A program made the translations under genes and the position numbers. A stretch of DNA of 64,000 bases, taken from contig JAUIRK010000854.1 in assembly GCA_030549495.1 (NCBI GenBank), positions 297,001-361,000 on the forward strand. The letters are read 5' to 3'. This DNA comes from Nectonema munidae. Lineage: Eukaryota > Nematomorpha > Nectonematoida > Nectonematidae. Positions within the stretch are counted from its first letter, which is position 1. Every line of letters starts with the position of its first letter. The notes under the pieces were generated by a model. It was not told the origin of the DNA. It did no database searches and saw only the letters and a program-made list of their open reading frames with translations. This document shows positions 35,201-50,200 of the stretch, one piece after another.

Positions 35201-38200
35201 TATGGATTTGAGGAAGTGTAAAACATCTTTTTTTTAAATGTCTCAGCGATTTTCCAATTGAAATGTTGCTGATGTTGCAAAGATGGCTCTGAAAGTGAAA
35301 GTGTGAGCAAGCGTTTTCCATGCCATTTGCCTTTGAAACCAAATCCCGAAACAGATTGGAAGTGAGTAATGATATGAGAGTTGCATTGGCCAAAACATAG
35401 CCAAATTTAGACAAACTGGTTGAAACAAAGCAGATGCATCCATCCCATTGAGATTGATTGGATTGTTCAGACAATTTTTGAATAAATAATTGTGTATATT
35501 TTTTAGTACGGTAATTTATATGTTGATTTATTTTTTTTAAATGAGACCCCGAGCTATTAAAAAATTATAGTTGAGCGAACATAGTAGTTCTTCATGTAAT
35601 TCGTCGAGTTGAATAGAATAAAATAATGTATTTTTACAATTTTTAATACTTGATTTTCAATGTTTTCAGCCATGTCTTCAATTCTAACAGACATGGAATT
35701 ACTTTTAATTTCTGTGCTGTTTGTTTTCCCCAAACCTCTTCACAAGATTGTGAATAAGTGAATAAGTTTATTTAATAAATTTAAAATTTTACTCACACAT
35801 ATTGAGGAAATGTTTAACATTTGAGTAGGCGAATGTGATGGCTTTTATGAAGAAGGTGAAAAAGGAGGTCTCAAGGACTCATCGAGATTCCACACTCCAT
35901 CGAATGAACCAGGAACAGGAGAAGCGTCAGGAAATAGGTGTATAAAAAGAAAAACAAAAGTAAGAAAGAAAACAAAAGAAAAGAATATATGTGTATATAT
36001 ACATATATATATGCTATCAGATTTGTATTAATATATAATTCTCATAACCTGTACGGTTGAACGCGGGTAGACAACTTGCGTTTTATCTCCAACCCGTATA
36101 TTACGATGATTCTTCTCCAACCTGTATTCTACGATGATTCATCTCCAAACTATATACTACAATGATTCATCTCTAACCTGTATACTACGATGATTCATCT
36201 CTAACCTGTATACTACGATGATTCATCTTCAACCTGTATACTACGATGGTTTCTATTCCATGTACAAATAACTAGGGAGACAATGTTCAACTTTCTGTTC
36301 ACATTCTGCTAGATGTAAGATTTGATATACCTCATTCGGGGAGACGATGCTACATAAGTTATTACCTATATACATTATACCTGTATACTACGTTGGTTCA
36401 TCTCCAACCTGTATACCGCAATAATTCATCTCCAACCTATATAATATATTTTATCAAATAATCAAAATAAAATTCTGTAATCAAAGAATCGAAAAATATT
36501 CTTTAAAAAATCAAAAAATATCAAACTTTCTGTTCACATTTTGCTACCTCATAGCTTCAATACTTATTGAGAAAAATTGATTAAAACACATATTTTGATC
36601 TATTTATCTTCTCTTTAGAAATTTATATGCAGTAAACAATAATAAAAAAAATATTTATCCAAAACATATTTTTTTCGAATCAAAGTGTAAATCAAACCCG
36701 CACTTAAATTTTGGATGATTATTCAAAAGAAGTAAAAAACTAATGTTAATTTATAAAAAACCAAAAACTAAAATGATTTTATAAAAATCTAAAAATAAAT
36801 AGTGGACTACGATTATCCAACAAAACTTGTACATTCGATCTACATTTTTCACTTCAAAAATAATTTTAAATTTATTAGAAAAACATTATACTGACCAATA
36901 AAAAAAACGAAGGTTAATTTATAAAAAAATGGAAAAACTAATACTATTTTATAAAAATCTACAAATAAATTTAAATTCTGAGAGTAGAGTCGCTTTATAA
37001 TTGTGCTGGAAATTGTCACATAATATAGGTAAAAATTTGTCCTAATGAAAGGAGCTTTAGTTTAAAATGCATCCCTTATCTGTTAATTAATGGTATGAAG
37101 CCCATGGAAAATAAAAACAGTAAAAGGTATTAAGTACTTGTGATATAAGTAATGTATTCTGAAAGCCCATAAAAAATGCTTTTAAATTTATTAGAAAAAC
37201 ATTATACTGACCAATAAAAAAAACGAAGGTTAATTTATAAAAAAATGGAAAAACTAATACTATTTTATAAAAATCTACAAATAAATTTAGATTCTGAGAG
37301 TAGAGTCGCTTTATAATTGTGCTGGAAATTGTCACATAATATAGGTAAAAATTTGTCCTAATGAAAGGAGCTTTAGTTTAAAATGCATCCCTTATCTGCT
37401 AATTAATGGTATGAAGCCCATGGAAAATAAAAACAGTAAAATGGTATTTCTTAAGTACTTATGATATAAGTAATGTATTCTGAAAGCCCATAAAAAAATG
37501 CTTTAATTTGGTATATCGCATGATGCATTTTGTTGAGAAATGTGAAAGTTATAAGCGTTTTAATATTTGACTAAGATTTAAGCTAGGAACACTACAAATA
37601 AACTAAGCGTACACTAGCCCGATAAAATAAACCACACACGCGTGCTAAAGATGTGGTGAAGCGTATGCGAGATAAGAATTCACTGCGCTCACAAACGCGT
37701 AATGCAACATGTGTTCATCTTTCTTCGCATAATTATGCTCTAAAATCAATCAATAATGTGTTTTATTCTTCGCACACTGTCGGTATAAATATAACGAATG
37801 CCCTTCGTTAAAAATTAGAAAGGTTGTATCTTAACTAAATAAAAGTAGACTACGATTATCCAACAAAACTCGTACATTTAATCGACATTTTTCACTTGAA
37901 AAATAATTTAAAATTTATTAGAAAAATATTATACTGACCTATACTACTGACCCATAAAAAGTAAAAAATAAATATTAATTTTCGACAGTTTTATTTAACT
38001 ATGACATTTAAAAATGTTAAAAACCATATTCTGCCTTTGTGAATATAAAATTTTGAAGAAATAATATATAAACTCATCACGTTAATTATTGGTATTTTTT
38101 GAAACTAGATAAAAGTTGACTGACCTCACATAAAAGCGGATTTTGGAAAAATAAAAATATATTTATTTGTAAAACCTAGCCTATTTTACCCACCAAGAGT

Positions 38201-41200
38201 ATAGCTTCAAATCTTGTACATTCGATCAACATTTTTCACTTTAAAAATAATTTTAAATTTATTAGAAAAACATTATACTGACCTGTACTACTGACCCATA
38301 AAAAGTAAAAAATATATATTAATTTTCGACAGTTTTCTTCAACTATGAAATTTTAAAATGTAAAAAATCATATTTTACCTTTGTGAATATAAAATATTGA
38401 AAAAATATTATATAAATTAAGAACGTTAATTATTATTGGTATTTTTTGAAACTAGATAAAACTTGACTGACCTCACATAAAAGCAGATTTTGGAAAAATG
38501 AAAATATATTTATTTGTATAACCTAGCCTATGTTAACCACAAAGAGTATACCTTTCCAATGATATCATTTTCAATCAATTTTTTTTAAAAATCTTCACAT
38601 TATGCGTAAACAAAAAGGTGGTCCGTAATTTTTTCAAAAATTTAGACAAAATTTTTCGAAGTAAAGTCCATTTATTAAAATTTGTTAAAACTTTTGCAAA
38701 AATAAATTATTCTAGAGTATGTAGCAAACGATAAGCTTTCTAATGATATATATATCATAAAAAAGAAATATTGAAAAACAGTTGAATTCTTTCTTCAAAT
38801 CAAACAAGTAAAAATTTCCAAAAAGTAGTATTGGTAGTATTATTATTATATATTACATAAACATTTCAACCAATCATATAGTTTTTATGAAATAAAACTG
38901 CTATTTCAAAGTTAAATTTTTTGAACTTTTAGGAAGAATTTTTGAAATGTGGCTTTCAATATGTATGTAAAATATTTTTTGAAAATTTTTATTTTAAGTA
39001 TATTTTTTAAGCATTTTACGATTTACACATTTAAATATATAATAAGGCTGGCAAGTTTGGCGAGTTGTCTCCCCGGAGGTCTTGCCAGACCTCTGATATA
39101 TATATCTCATAACCTGTACGGTTGAACGCGGGTAGACAACTTGCGTGTTATCTCCAATCCGTATATTACGATGATTCTTCTCCAACCTGTATTCTACGAT
39201 GATTCATCTCCAAACTATATACTACAATGATTCATCTCCAACCTGTATACTACGATGATTCATCTCTAACCTGTATACTACGATGATTCATCTTCAACCT
39301 GTATACTACGATGGTTTCTATTCCATGTACAAATAACTAGGGAGACAATGTTCAACTTTCTGTTCACATTCTGCTAGATGTAAGATTTGATATACCTCAT
39401 TCGGGGAGACGATGCTACATAAGTTATTACCTATATACATTATACCTGTATACTACGTTGGTTCATCTCCAACCTGTATACCGCGATAATTCATCTCCAC
39501 CTATATAATATATTTTATCAAATAATCAAAATAAAATTCTGTAATCAAAGAATCGAAAAATATTCTTTAAAAATCAAAAAATATCAAACTTTCTGTTCAC
39601 ATTTTGCTACCTCATACGATGTTACAAAAGTTATTACCTATACTTTGCAATTTGCACGATTTTAAATATTATATTTGTCGAATAATGAAAGAATCGAAAA
39701 ATGTTCAAATCAAAAAATATTTATTCTTTTTAAATATATCGTTGGCTCCCCTTACTTTTAAAATTGAAAGATAAACCTAGTCTTTAATAATTAATTTTTA
39801 TCAAATTATGCACATAGGAAACTAAAAGTAAGGGGAGCCAACGATATATTTAAAAAGAATAAATATTTTTTGATTTGAACATTTTTCGATTCTTTGATTA
39901 TTCGACAAATATAATATTTAAAATCGTGCAAATTGCAAAGTATAGGTAATAACTTTTGTAACATCGTATGAGGTAGCAAAATATGAACAGAAAGTTTGAT
40001 ATTTTTTGATTTTTTAAAGAATATTTTTCGATTCTTTGATTACAGAATTTTATTTTGATTATTTGACAAATATAATATTTAAAATTGTGCAAATTGCAAA
40101 GTATAGGTAATAACTTTTGTAATATCGTATAAGGTAGCAAAATATGAACAGAAAGTTTGATATTTTTTGATTTTTTTAAAGAATATTTTTCGATTCTTTG
40201 ATTACAGAATTTTATTTTGATTATTTGACAAATATAATATTTAAAATCGTGCAAATTGCAAAGTATAGGTAATAACTTTTGTAACATCGTATGAGGTAGC
40301 AAAATGTGAACAGAAAGTTTGATATTTTTTGATTTTTTAAAGAATATTTTTCGATTCTTTGATTACAGAATTTTATTTTGATTATTTGACAAATATAATA
40401 TTTAAAATCGTGCAAATTGCAAAGTATAGGTAATAACTTTTGTAACATCGTATGAGGTAGCAAAATGTGAACAGAAAGTTTGATATTTTTTGATTTTTTA
40501 AAGAATATTTTTCGATTCTTTGATTACAGAATTTTATTTTGATTATTTGATAAAATATATTATATAGGTTGGAGATGAATTATCGCGGTATACAGGTTGG
40601 AGATGAACCAACGTAGTATACAGGTATAATGTATATAGGTAATAACTTATGTAGCATCGTCTCCCCGAATGAGGTATATCAAATCTTACATCTAGCAGAA
40701 TGTGAACAGAAAGTTGAACATTGTCTCCCTAGTTATTTGTACATGGAATAGAAACCATCGTAGTATACAGGTTGAAGATAAATCATCGTAGTATACAGGT
40801 TGGAGATGAATCATTGTAGTATATAGTTTGGAGATGAATCATCGTAGAATACAGGTTGGAGAAGAATCATCGTAATATACGGATTGGAGATAACACGCAA
40901 GTTGTCTACCCGCGTTCAACCGTACAGGTTATGAGAATATATCATTACATATTAGAGAAGAGTTTTCTAAACTCTTTATACTGAAAAAATATTTCTTCAA
41001 TATGCAAATAAATTTAGATTCTGAAAGTAGAGTCGCTTTATAATTGGGCTGGAAATTGTGACAGAATATAGGTAAAAATTTGTCCAAATGAAAAAAGCTT
41101 TAGTTTAAAATGCATCCCTTATCTCCTTAAATTTAATGCAGTAAACAATAATAAAAATAATATTTATCCAAAACATATTTTTTCGAATCAAAGTGTAAAT

Positions 41201-44200
41201 CAAACCCGCATTTAAATTTTGGTTGATTAATTCAAAATTTACAAATAAATTTAGATTCTGAGAGTAGAGTCGCTTTATAATTGTGTTAGAAATTATCACA
41301 TAATATAGGTAAAAATTTGTCCAAATGAAAGGAGCTTTAGTTTAAAATGCATCCCTTATAAAGGTTGTATCTAATCTAAATAAAAGTAGACTATGATTAT
41401 CCAACAAAACTCATTATTTCTTCAATGTGAATGTCGAAAATTATAATTATTTTATAAAAATATAGAAATAAATTTAGGATTAAAGTGAAAAAAAATAAAT
41501 TCATGAGATTACTTATTGATAAAAATTGATTAAAACACATATTTTGATCTATTTATCTTCTCTTTAAAAATTTATATGCAATAAACAATAATAAAATAAT
41601 ATTTATCCAAAACATATTTTTTCGAATCAAAGTGTAAATCAAACCCGCACTTCAAAAAGTAAAAAACTAATGTTAATATATAAAAAACTGAAAAATAAAA
41701 TGATTTTATAAAAATCTAAAAATTAATAGTGGACTACGATTATCCAACAAAACTTGTACATTCGATCTACATTTTTCACTTCAAAAATAATTTTAAATTT
41801 ATTAGAAAAAGATTATACTGACCAATAAAAAAACGAAGGTTAATTTATAAAAAAAAATGGAAAAACTAATACTATTTTATAAAAATCTACAAATAAATTT
41901 AGATTCTGAGAGTAGAGTCGCTTTATAATTGTGCTGGAAATTGTCACATAATATAGGTAAAAATTTGTCATAATGAAAGGAGCTTTAGTTTAAAATGCAT
42001 CCCTTATCTGCTAATTAATGGTATGAAACCCATGGAAAATAAAAACAGTAAAATGGCATTTCTTAAGTACTTATGATATAAGTAATGTATTCTGAAAGGC
42101 CATAAAAAATACTTTAATTTGGTATATCGCATGATGCATTTTGTTGAAAAATGTGAAAGTTATAAGTGTTTTAATATTTGACTAAGATTTAAGCTAGGAA
42201 CACTACAAATAAACTAAGCATACACTAGCCCGATAAAATAAACCACACACGCGTGCTAAAGATGTGGTGAAGCGTATGCGAGATAAGAATTCACTGCGCT
42301 CACAAACGCGTAATGCAACATGTGTTCATCTTTCTTCGCATAGTTATGCTCTAAAATCAATCAATAATGTGATTTATTCTTCGCACACTGTCGGTATAAA
42401 TATAACGAATGCCCTTCGTTAAAAATTAGAAAGGTTGTATCTAAACTAAATAAAAGTAGACTACGATTATCCAACAAAATTCGTACATTCAATCGACAAA
42501 ACCACACACGCGTGCTAAAGATGTGGTGAAGCGTATGTGAGATAATAATTCACTGCGCTCACAAACGCGTAATGCAAAATGTGTTCATCTTTCTTCGCAT
42601 AGTTATGCTCTAAAATCAATCAATAATGTGATTTATTCTTCGCACACTGTCGGTATAATTTTTAACGAATGCCCTTCGTTAAAAATTAGAAAGGTTGTAT
42701 CTAAACTAAATAAAAGTAGACTACGATTATCAAACAAAACTCTTACATTTAATCGACATTTTCACTTGAAAAAAAATTTAAAATTTATTAGAAAAATATT
42801 ATACTGACCTCTACTCACCCATAAAAAGTAAAAAATATATATTAATTTTCGACAGTTTTATTTAACTATAACATTTTAAAATGTTAAAACCCATATTCTA
42901 CCTTTGTGAATATAAAATTTTGAAGAAATAATATATAAACTCATCACGTTAATTATTGGTATTTTTTGAAACTAGATAAAAGTTGACTGACCTCACATAA
43001 AAGCGGATTTTGAAAAAATAAAAATATATTTATTTGTAAAACCTAGCGTATTTTACCAACAAAGAGTATAGCTTCAAATCTTGTACATTCGATCAACATT
43101 TTTCACTTCAAAAATAATTTTAAATTTATTAGAAAAACATTATACTGACCTATACTACTGACCCATAAAAAGTAAAAAATATATATTAATTTTCGACAGT
43201 TTTCTTTAACTATGAAATTTTAAAATGTGAAAAATCATATTTTACCTTTGTGAATATAAAATATTCAAAAAATATTTTATAAATTAAGAACGTTAATTAT
43301 TATTGGTATTTTTTGAAACTAGATAAAACTTGACTGACCTCACATAAAAGCAGATTTTGGAAAAATAAAAATATATTTATTTGTATAACCTAGCCTATGT
43401 TAACCACAAAGAGTATACCTTTCCAATGACACCATTTTCATTTATTTTTTTTTTAAAAAAGACACATTATGCTTAAACAAAAAGGTGGTCCGTAATTTTT
43501 TCAAAAATTTAGACAAAATTTTTCGAAGTAATGTCCATTTATTAAAATTTGTTAAAACTTTTGCAAAAATAAATTATTCTAGAGTATGTAGCAAACGATA
43601 AGCTTTCTAATGATATATATATCATGAAAAAGAAATATTGAAAAACAGTTGAATTCTTTCTTCAAATCAAACAAGTAAAAATTTTCAAAAAGTAGTATTG
43701 GTAGTATTAGTATTATTATTATTATTATTATATATTACATAAACATTTCAACCAATCATATAGTTTTTATGAAATAAAACTACAATTTCAAAGTTAAATT
43801 TTTTGAACTTTTAGGTAGAATTTTTGAAATGTGGCTTTCAATATGTATGTAAAATATTTTTTGAAAATTTTTATTTTAAGTATATTTTTTAAGCATTTTA
43901 CGATTTACACATTTAAATATATAATAAGGCTGGCAAGTTTTGCGTGTTGTCTCCCCGGAGGTCTTGCCAGACCTCTGATATATAATAGTTATGTGATAAA
44001 TAAGTTAAGAAATACATATAAAGTTATATTTAATGTTTTAGTGAACGTTTGAATTTTTTAAAACTGTCAAGATTTAAGGTGCCATGGAAGGAGTTTGAGA
44101 TAAAAAGTGTTCTTATAATTGTTGAACGGAAAATAGAATTATCAATTTTATGAGGAATATGTAGTAGGCAAGAGGATCGGGTATTATAATTGTGTATAGA

Positions 44201-47200
44201 CGAATTTAGAGAAAAGAAATTTCCAAAAGGGCCGTAATTAAAGAAAGATTTATAGTAAAACTTGAAGTGAGCCAAAACGTTGATATAATTCATATTATAT
44301 CCTTCAAAAGTTTGAGAATCAGAAGAATGATTATAAAAGAAAAAAATTTATTTTGAAAGGATTCTAATTTGTTTAAGAAAGTAAAATTAGAATTACCCCA
44401 TACAATATTGCAATAGGTTAAATGTGGGAAGATAAAAGCACTATATAAAAGTTTTTTTGCACTTAAAGTTCAAAAAATGTTTTAATTTTCTTATTGCTCC
44501 ATAGAGTTTAGACACCTTAGATAAAATGCTAGCTATGTGAGGGGACCAAGATAAATTATTTGTAATATTCAAACCAAGATAATTAAAGTTATCAACTTTG
44601 TGTAAAATATGACCATTTAAAATTATATTAAAATCTATGTTTATATTTCGTTTAGAGAATAACATGTATAGACATTTATTTGTGTTAAGAAATAGGAAGT
44701 TATGCTTACACCATTCTGATATGTTATGTAGGCAAGTGTTAGTAGTAGGGGCAATTAATGAAAGGTCGCTAAAGTTGAGAGAGTGTGCTGCATCATCAGC
44801 ATAAAGAATCAGAGAAGTAGGATCTTGTATACAGGAAAAAAAATCATTGATAAATATTAAAAAGAGAAGAGGTCCCAAGATTGAACCTTGAGGTACTCCC
44901 CTGTTGATCTTAAACTCTCTAGAGGATTCACCTCGGAAAGAGACGTATGAAACTCGATCTAGCATTGTAACATACAATGCTTAATTAATTATTCTCCTAT
45001 CGTGTATGCCTTTTTCTTTTTTGCAATTTGAAGTGCTATCAGAAATGAAGCCTTCAACGACGACTCATCTTCAACAAACATTTCTTTCAAACTACGTACT
45101 TGGCTTTGCATATTTTCTAGGATTCTTTGAAAATAGTTAAGTTATTTTTCAGTTAAATCTGGGTGTTTTGATTGCAAGTGTCTTTCGAGTTTTAAAGGTT
45201 TCATGGCATCATTAGATAAACTTTCAGAGCACACAATACATAGAGGCCGTGGATCCAGCTCACTTCCAGGTTCTTGAATAAATCCAAATTTCAAATAGCT
45301 CGAATCGTATTTTCTTGACACTTTGACTTTTTTCTTTTCGCCTCCGGTCAGAATGTTCCTTCTTATGGCGCCCTTCGAATGCTCTGATACTGATTTCTTG
45401 ATCAGCACATTGTCTAGTTAATTTTGTTGTCTGGTTTTACTTCCATCGTTAGTTTCTTTGTCTTTGCTTTTATTAAAGTAATGCAAAATATTCGCTTTTT
45501 TTTCTCGCTCATTATGAGTATTTTATTTATTTAATTTAGATCTGAAAATAATCAAATTTAATTAATTCTTATCAACATAAATTAATAACGATAAAAATAA
45601 TAACAAAAAAATAATATAGCTTATGTGTAAAATGAAAGGAAATTAATAGTAAATTAATCCCTCACCATATTAATGCAAAAAAGGAATATTATTAAACAAT
45701 GAAGATTTACTATTACCATGAATAATGAATAAAAATTCAAATAAAAAACAAGTAGCTGTATGTGCGAAATGTGAATGAGAGTTGAAAAATGCGAAAAACA
45801 ACAGTTTAATAAACTGCGCTTGCTGAAAGGTGTACTACTATAAAAGTATTTAAAGGTTCAATTTTCAAAAGTAGTCACATCACAATATCAACTTATGCAC
45901 TGCACCGAGAAATCCTAAATAATATAAAACTACATATTACATATATTATTGTGTTTTTACAAAACAATTTTATCAAAACTGACAACAGATTATGCTTGTT
46001 GTCGGTGCTTCACAAAGATATCACCCTCATCCATTTTTTGCAAAAATATCAACACTTAGGAAAACAAAAACATTGTAGAAAAAAAGTTAGAAATTGTGAC
46101 ATTGGGGCCATCTTGGAATTACTAAATAAGACTAGATATGAAGTAAAATTATGGATTAAAATGGCGAGCATTAGAAGTTGAGTTTAAGTTCTATAATATA
46201 AAAAATATTTATGTAGTATTAAGGAAACAAAATTATCTGAGTGCAGAAATTATTAAGATAAAAAATGTTAACATTTACGGTTTTTTACACTTTAGATATT
46301 AACAACAACGAAATTTCAAATTACTTGTTAATCTATAAATTTTTCCGATTTTCTTGCGCATCACCAAATTTTTTTGGCGGAGCACCTGTTGGAGATCGCT
46401 GATCAAAATAACCTTATTCACTAAAAAATAATGAAAAAACTTTTGTTTATTATAGGATTAGCTCAAGACAAATCAAAAACAAATTATCTAAAATTACTAA
46501 ATTAAACTTTGAGGAGTATCTCCGAGAGCTTAACGTTGTGATAGTGTGTGTCATACAGATTTTTTAAACAGATTTACCTTGATAAAAAGCGAAGCGAATA
46601 AGATAACCATCATATGTGCCGCTACACCAAACTTTATAACCAAATTTGATGGATTTACTTACGCACTGTTTGCAAGGATGTTTGTCAAAGTATTCGAGCA
46701 TTGATTCGTCATATGCTATACATTGCGTTGGAACAAATCATTATTCATGAATTTTTATTTAAATGATTTGACAAAGTCCAAATCTTGAAAAATTTGACTT
46801 TCAGCAAGTCTATTGATTCGTTATTTGCGAAGTAAACAAATTGCATTAATTTCTATAATATATCTCTCTCATACCGTTATATATCCTTCCATTTTTGTCT
46901 TGAAGAGAGAGTGGCTTATCCCGAAATTAAGAGAATTCCAAGAAACACTACGCTCTTCATTTTCAATAAAAAAAATGACATTTGTTTTTAAAATTTGACT
47001 ATGTTATTGTTTCCTCACCAATAAAACTAAAAATTTCTTCATCATAAAAAAGTTCAAACAATTCATGAGAGTTCATATTTCTGAATTGTTTAGGGAATTT
47101 TTAAATCACTCATAGGAAAAATGAAAAAACTTGGATTGAAAAGACTTTCGCCATTCATCCAATCATCTTCATTTGTATCGAGACTTCTTCATCTATATCC

Positions 47201-50200
47201 TTTGTATTTGCTTCTGCAAGCAATTCTCGACAACGCAAATTATCCATGTATTCTCCATTATCTTCATCAGCTGAGTCTGTATCTGTCAAAACGGTAACGT
47301 TTGGGGGTTCAATAAATATTTCAGTATGTTAACTCGTAAGATCTGGACCAACTAAAAAACCCAAAAGAGAAGTAATTCTTTTCAAAATTTTTGCATAGTT
47401 GTGAACAAGATTTTATAAAGGAACCTTAGATGGAGGACAAAAACTTTTTAAATGGGAGCACGATTTTTAAAATATATTTGCTAGAATATTTCAATGAAAT
47501 TTTTTTTCAACAGAAATAATTTTTAGAAGTGTTCATTTTTAGAACTTTCAAAATAAATTAAAAAACCATTTATTATTTATATTAAATATTTAAGACAAAA
47601 AATGTTTTTGTCCCCTCTCTCCTCCAAATATGCGTCCTTGATTTCAAGTTATAAACTCATGAATGGCTAGGGCGGATCTAAAGGAGGATGAAGGGGCAAT
47701 CGCCCGATCGTTTTTTACTTATGCACTTGGAATATTATTTTAATAGAGTATGTTGGTTATTTAGTCTCTGAATTTGCCAAAAAACAAAAAATTTATATAA
47801 AAGCACATAAGTTTGCTAGATTACCAGTACGTAGTACCAAAAAGGTTCTCACATAAACTATTTAAGAAGAAAGTATGAATAAAAATTTAATTATAAAAGT
47901 TTATTGTAAGGCTGAAATATGGTTAAACTGAAAGAGAAGAAAAAAAAGATAAGAGATTTGAAGGGAATCCCTGAAAACAAAACGGCCTTGGGTACAAACC
48001 TCTCTTCCTTGTCACTTTTCTTTCACATGCAACCCTAAATTATCGATATCTAATCCTAAATGTGCATTATCAAGTAAAAACGGCGTTAGTTTAGAAAAAT
48101 ATCTAATGATAAAAAATGTACTCGTATCTACCCAGGGTGCGATTTTCTGGACATCCAAAAACACATGAGTATTTTTGAAAAATGGAAATAGCTATCTCTC
48201 TTTTCAAAAAATACTCTAAAAAGGTAACTACAATTTACAGCAAAGTTCATTCCTGTAAAACCCATTTACGCTCACTATGTTATTCTTACTTTATGCAACA
48301 ACAAAAAATGCTAATCTTTAAATATATTTGACCCTCTCTAAAATGCATTGGCTCTTGTTCAAATTATTGGCTACATTCCTGCTTCAGATCAAATATAGCT
48401 CAAATTTGTATTATTATATCAAAGAAGTGGGCGTTAATGAAAAAATAGATTTTAAATATTGAGACAACCTTAAAACAAGAAGACTAAATCTCGTAATACT
48501 TTTTCGCTTTCTCTGGTGTTGTACAATTTTTGCTTTGAATTGGAAGCTTTTTATGAATGAAATTGATTTGATAAGGTTAAAAATCTTTCAGTACAATCTT
48601 GTTTTTTCTTTAGGTCATCAAACATCTGCTGAATCATGGGGCACAGGTCGTGCTGCTGCTAGAATTCCTCGAGTAAAGGGAAGCGGAACGCATAGATCTG
48701 GAGAAGGCGCATATGGTAACATGTGTAGAGGAGGTCATATGTTTTCTCCAATCAAAGTCTGGCGTAGAATTCACAGAAAAATTAATGTTAAGCTGAAAAG
48801 ATATGCTGCGTGTTCTGCTGTTGCCGCATCTGGAGTTCCTGCTTTTGTCTTATCAAAAGGTTTCATTCAAAAAATAGTTTTTATTGTTTTAGGATTATAT
48901 AAAGTAAAAGCTCCATTACTGAATATACCTCGATGTAATGAACGCTCTTAATTGGTGGCATGGGTTAAACCTGAAAAGCTTTTTGAAAGTTTCATATTGA
49001 ACATAGCTTTTTAGATGGGATATAGAAGAAGCATTAATAGTATGTTCGTTTATCAGAGACAAGTGCTAAGCGCTCTATGGATGTTTTTAAATTATATTCG
49101 AAATTTAAGTTCTAGCTAGTAGGTATAGCTATTTCCACAGTTTAATAACCAAAACCGATTTTATTTAGGTTTTTATCTATGGAAATCACAACCTTTAGCA
49201 TTTGATATGTATTAGCTAGTTAACGACAGAGTCGTCGACTTTATAAAAATACGATCCTCTCCTTTTATACATGCTTTTTAATAACAAGTTCGAAACTCAC
49301 GAGCCAAACAAGTCTTTTAATGATATAAAATTGAAAATATTCAAAATTATCGATGCAACAAAAAGCTCCCTCATCTCCCCAAAATCACATTGTATGTCGT
49401 CCTCCTTTACCCGTCGCTGGTGTAAATGTATGCACGTACGATTGCGTTAACACAACTTAATATGAACATTAGCACAAACTAATACCAACACTAAACTTAA
49501 CGCGACAATAGGTTCCCTAAATTTCACACAGTTAGGCTCATTTTGAAATTGGTTGTCAATCAACTATTATGCAAATTTAGGATTCAATTTAAATGGTCAA
49601 GATGAGTGGTAGAGTGGATGCATGATAGCACTAAAAATTAGAAATTTAATAAATATTTACAAATAAAAAAATTTAAGTTTTTTTCATATTTTAAGTAATA
49701 AATTTTTTACCAATAAAATTTACTCTAAAACTTTTAGCAAGTATCACTTTCATACTCAATCCCACATCTAATCCTAATTAAACTCTACTTCCCAGAAATT
49801 GTTGTGAACGTATAGCAGATTTTTTGGGAAAAGTATTGTACCCACAACATTAAATCGTTCATTGATTTGATTTTTCCATTATCAAAGAAAATTTTGAACA
49901 TAAAAATTTCAACTAAATTCGACAAATTACCCTAAGCCAAAATTTAGAGCGACTGTAAAAAAAACTTTTTGGATTTGAATGCTTTACAGCCATGTTTGTT
50001 CAACCTTTCAGAAGTCGTATCCATTTTGATGAATCCGAAAGGAAAATAAATTTCCCTGTTACGATTTCGATCTAAAAATAGAATTAACCCATTTACGGCC
50101 AATGTTCCTATTTTATGGAACATAAGTAATTTCATCTTCGTCTGCTTTTTTCAATGACTGAATAAAAATCGTCTGCGTTTTTTTTAGATATCGTCTGCTT

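Noticed and set aside
35841-35930. Plus-strand exon-like stretch ([15 protein letters not shown]) ending at a GTGTAT site
   Set aside because: No family recognised, weak acceptor and donor; a single short frame is not enough to call a gene.
39898-40463. Overlapping minus-strand frames of 134 and 80 codons with repeated peptide text
   Set aside because: They arise from the 161-bp tandem repeat; the text repeats with the DNA and resembles no protein.
47669-47711. GC-rich GGGCGGATCTAAAGG with GGGGCAATCGCCC, worded like a transposon terminus
   Set aside because: No partner end or transposase beside it; kept only as a remark in the intron entry.
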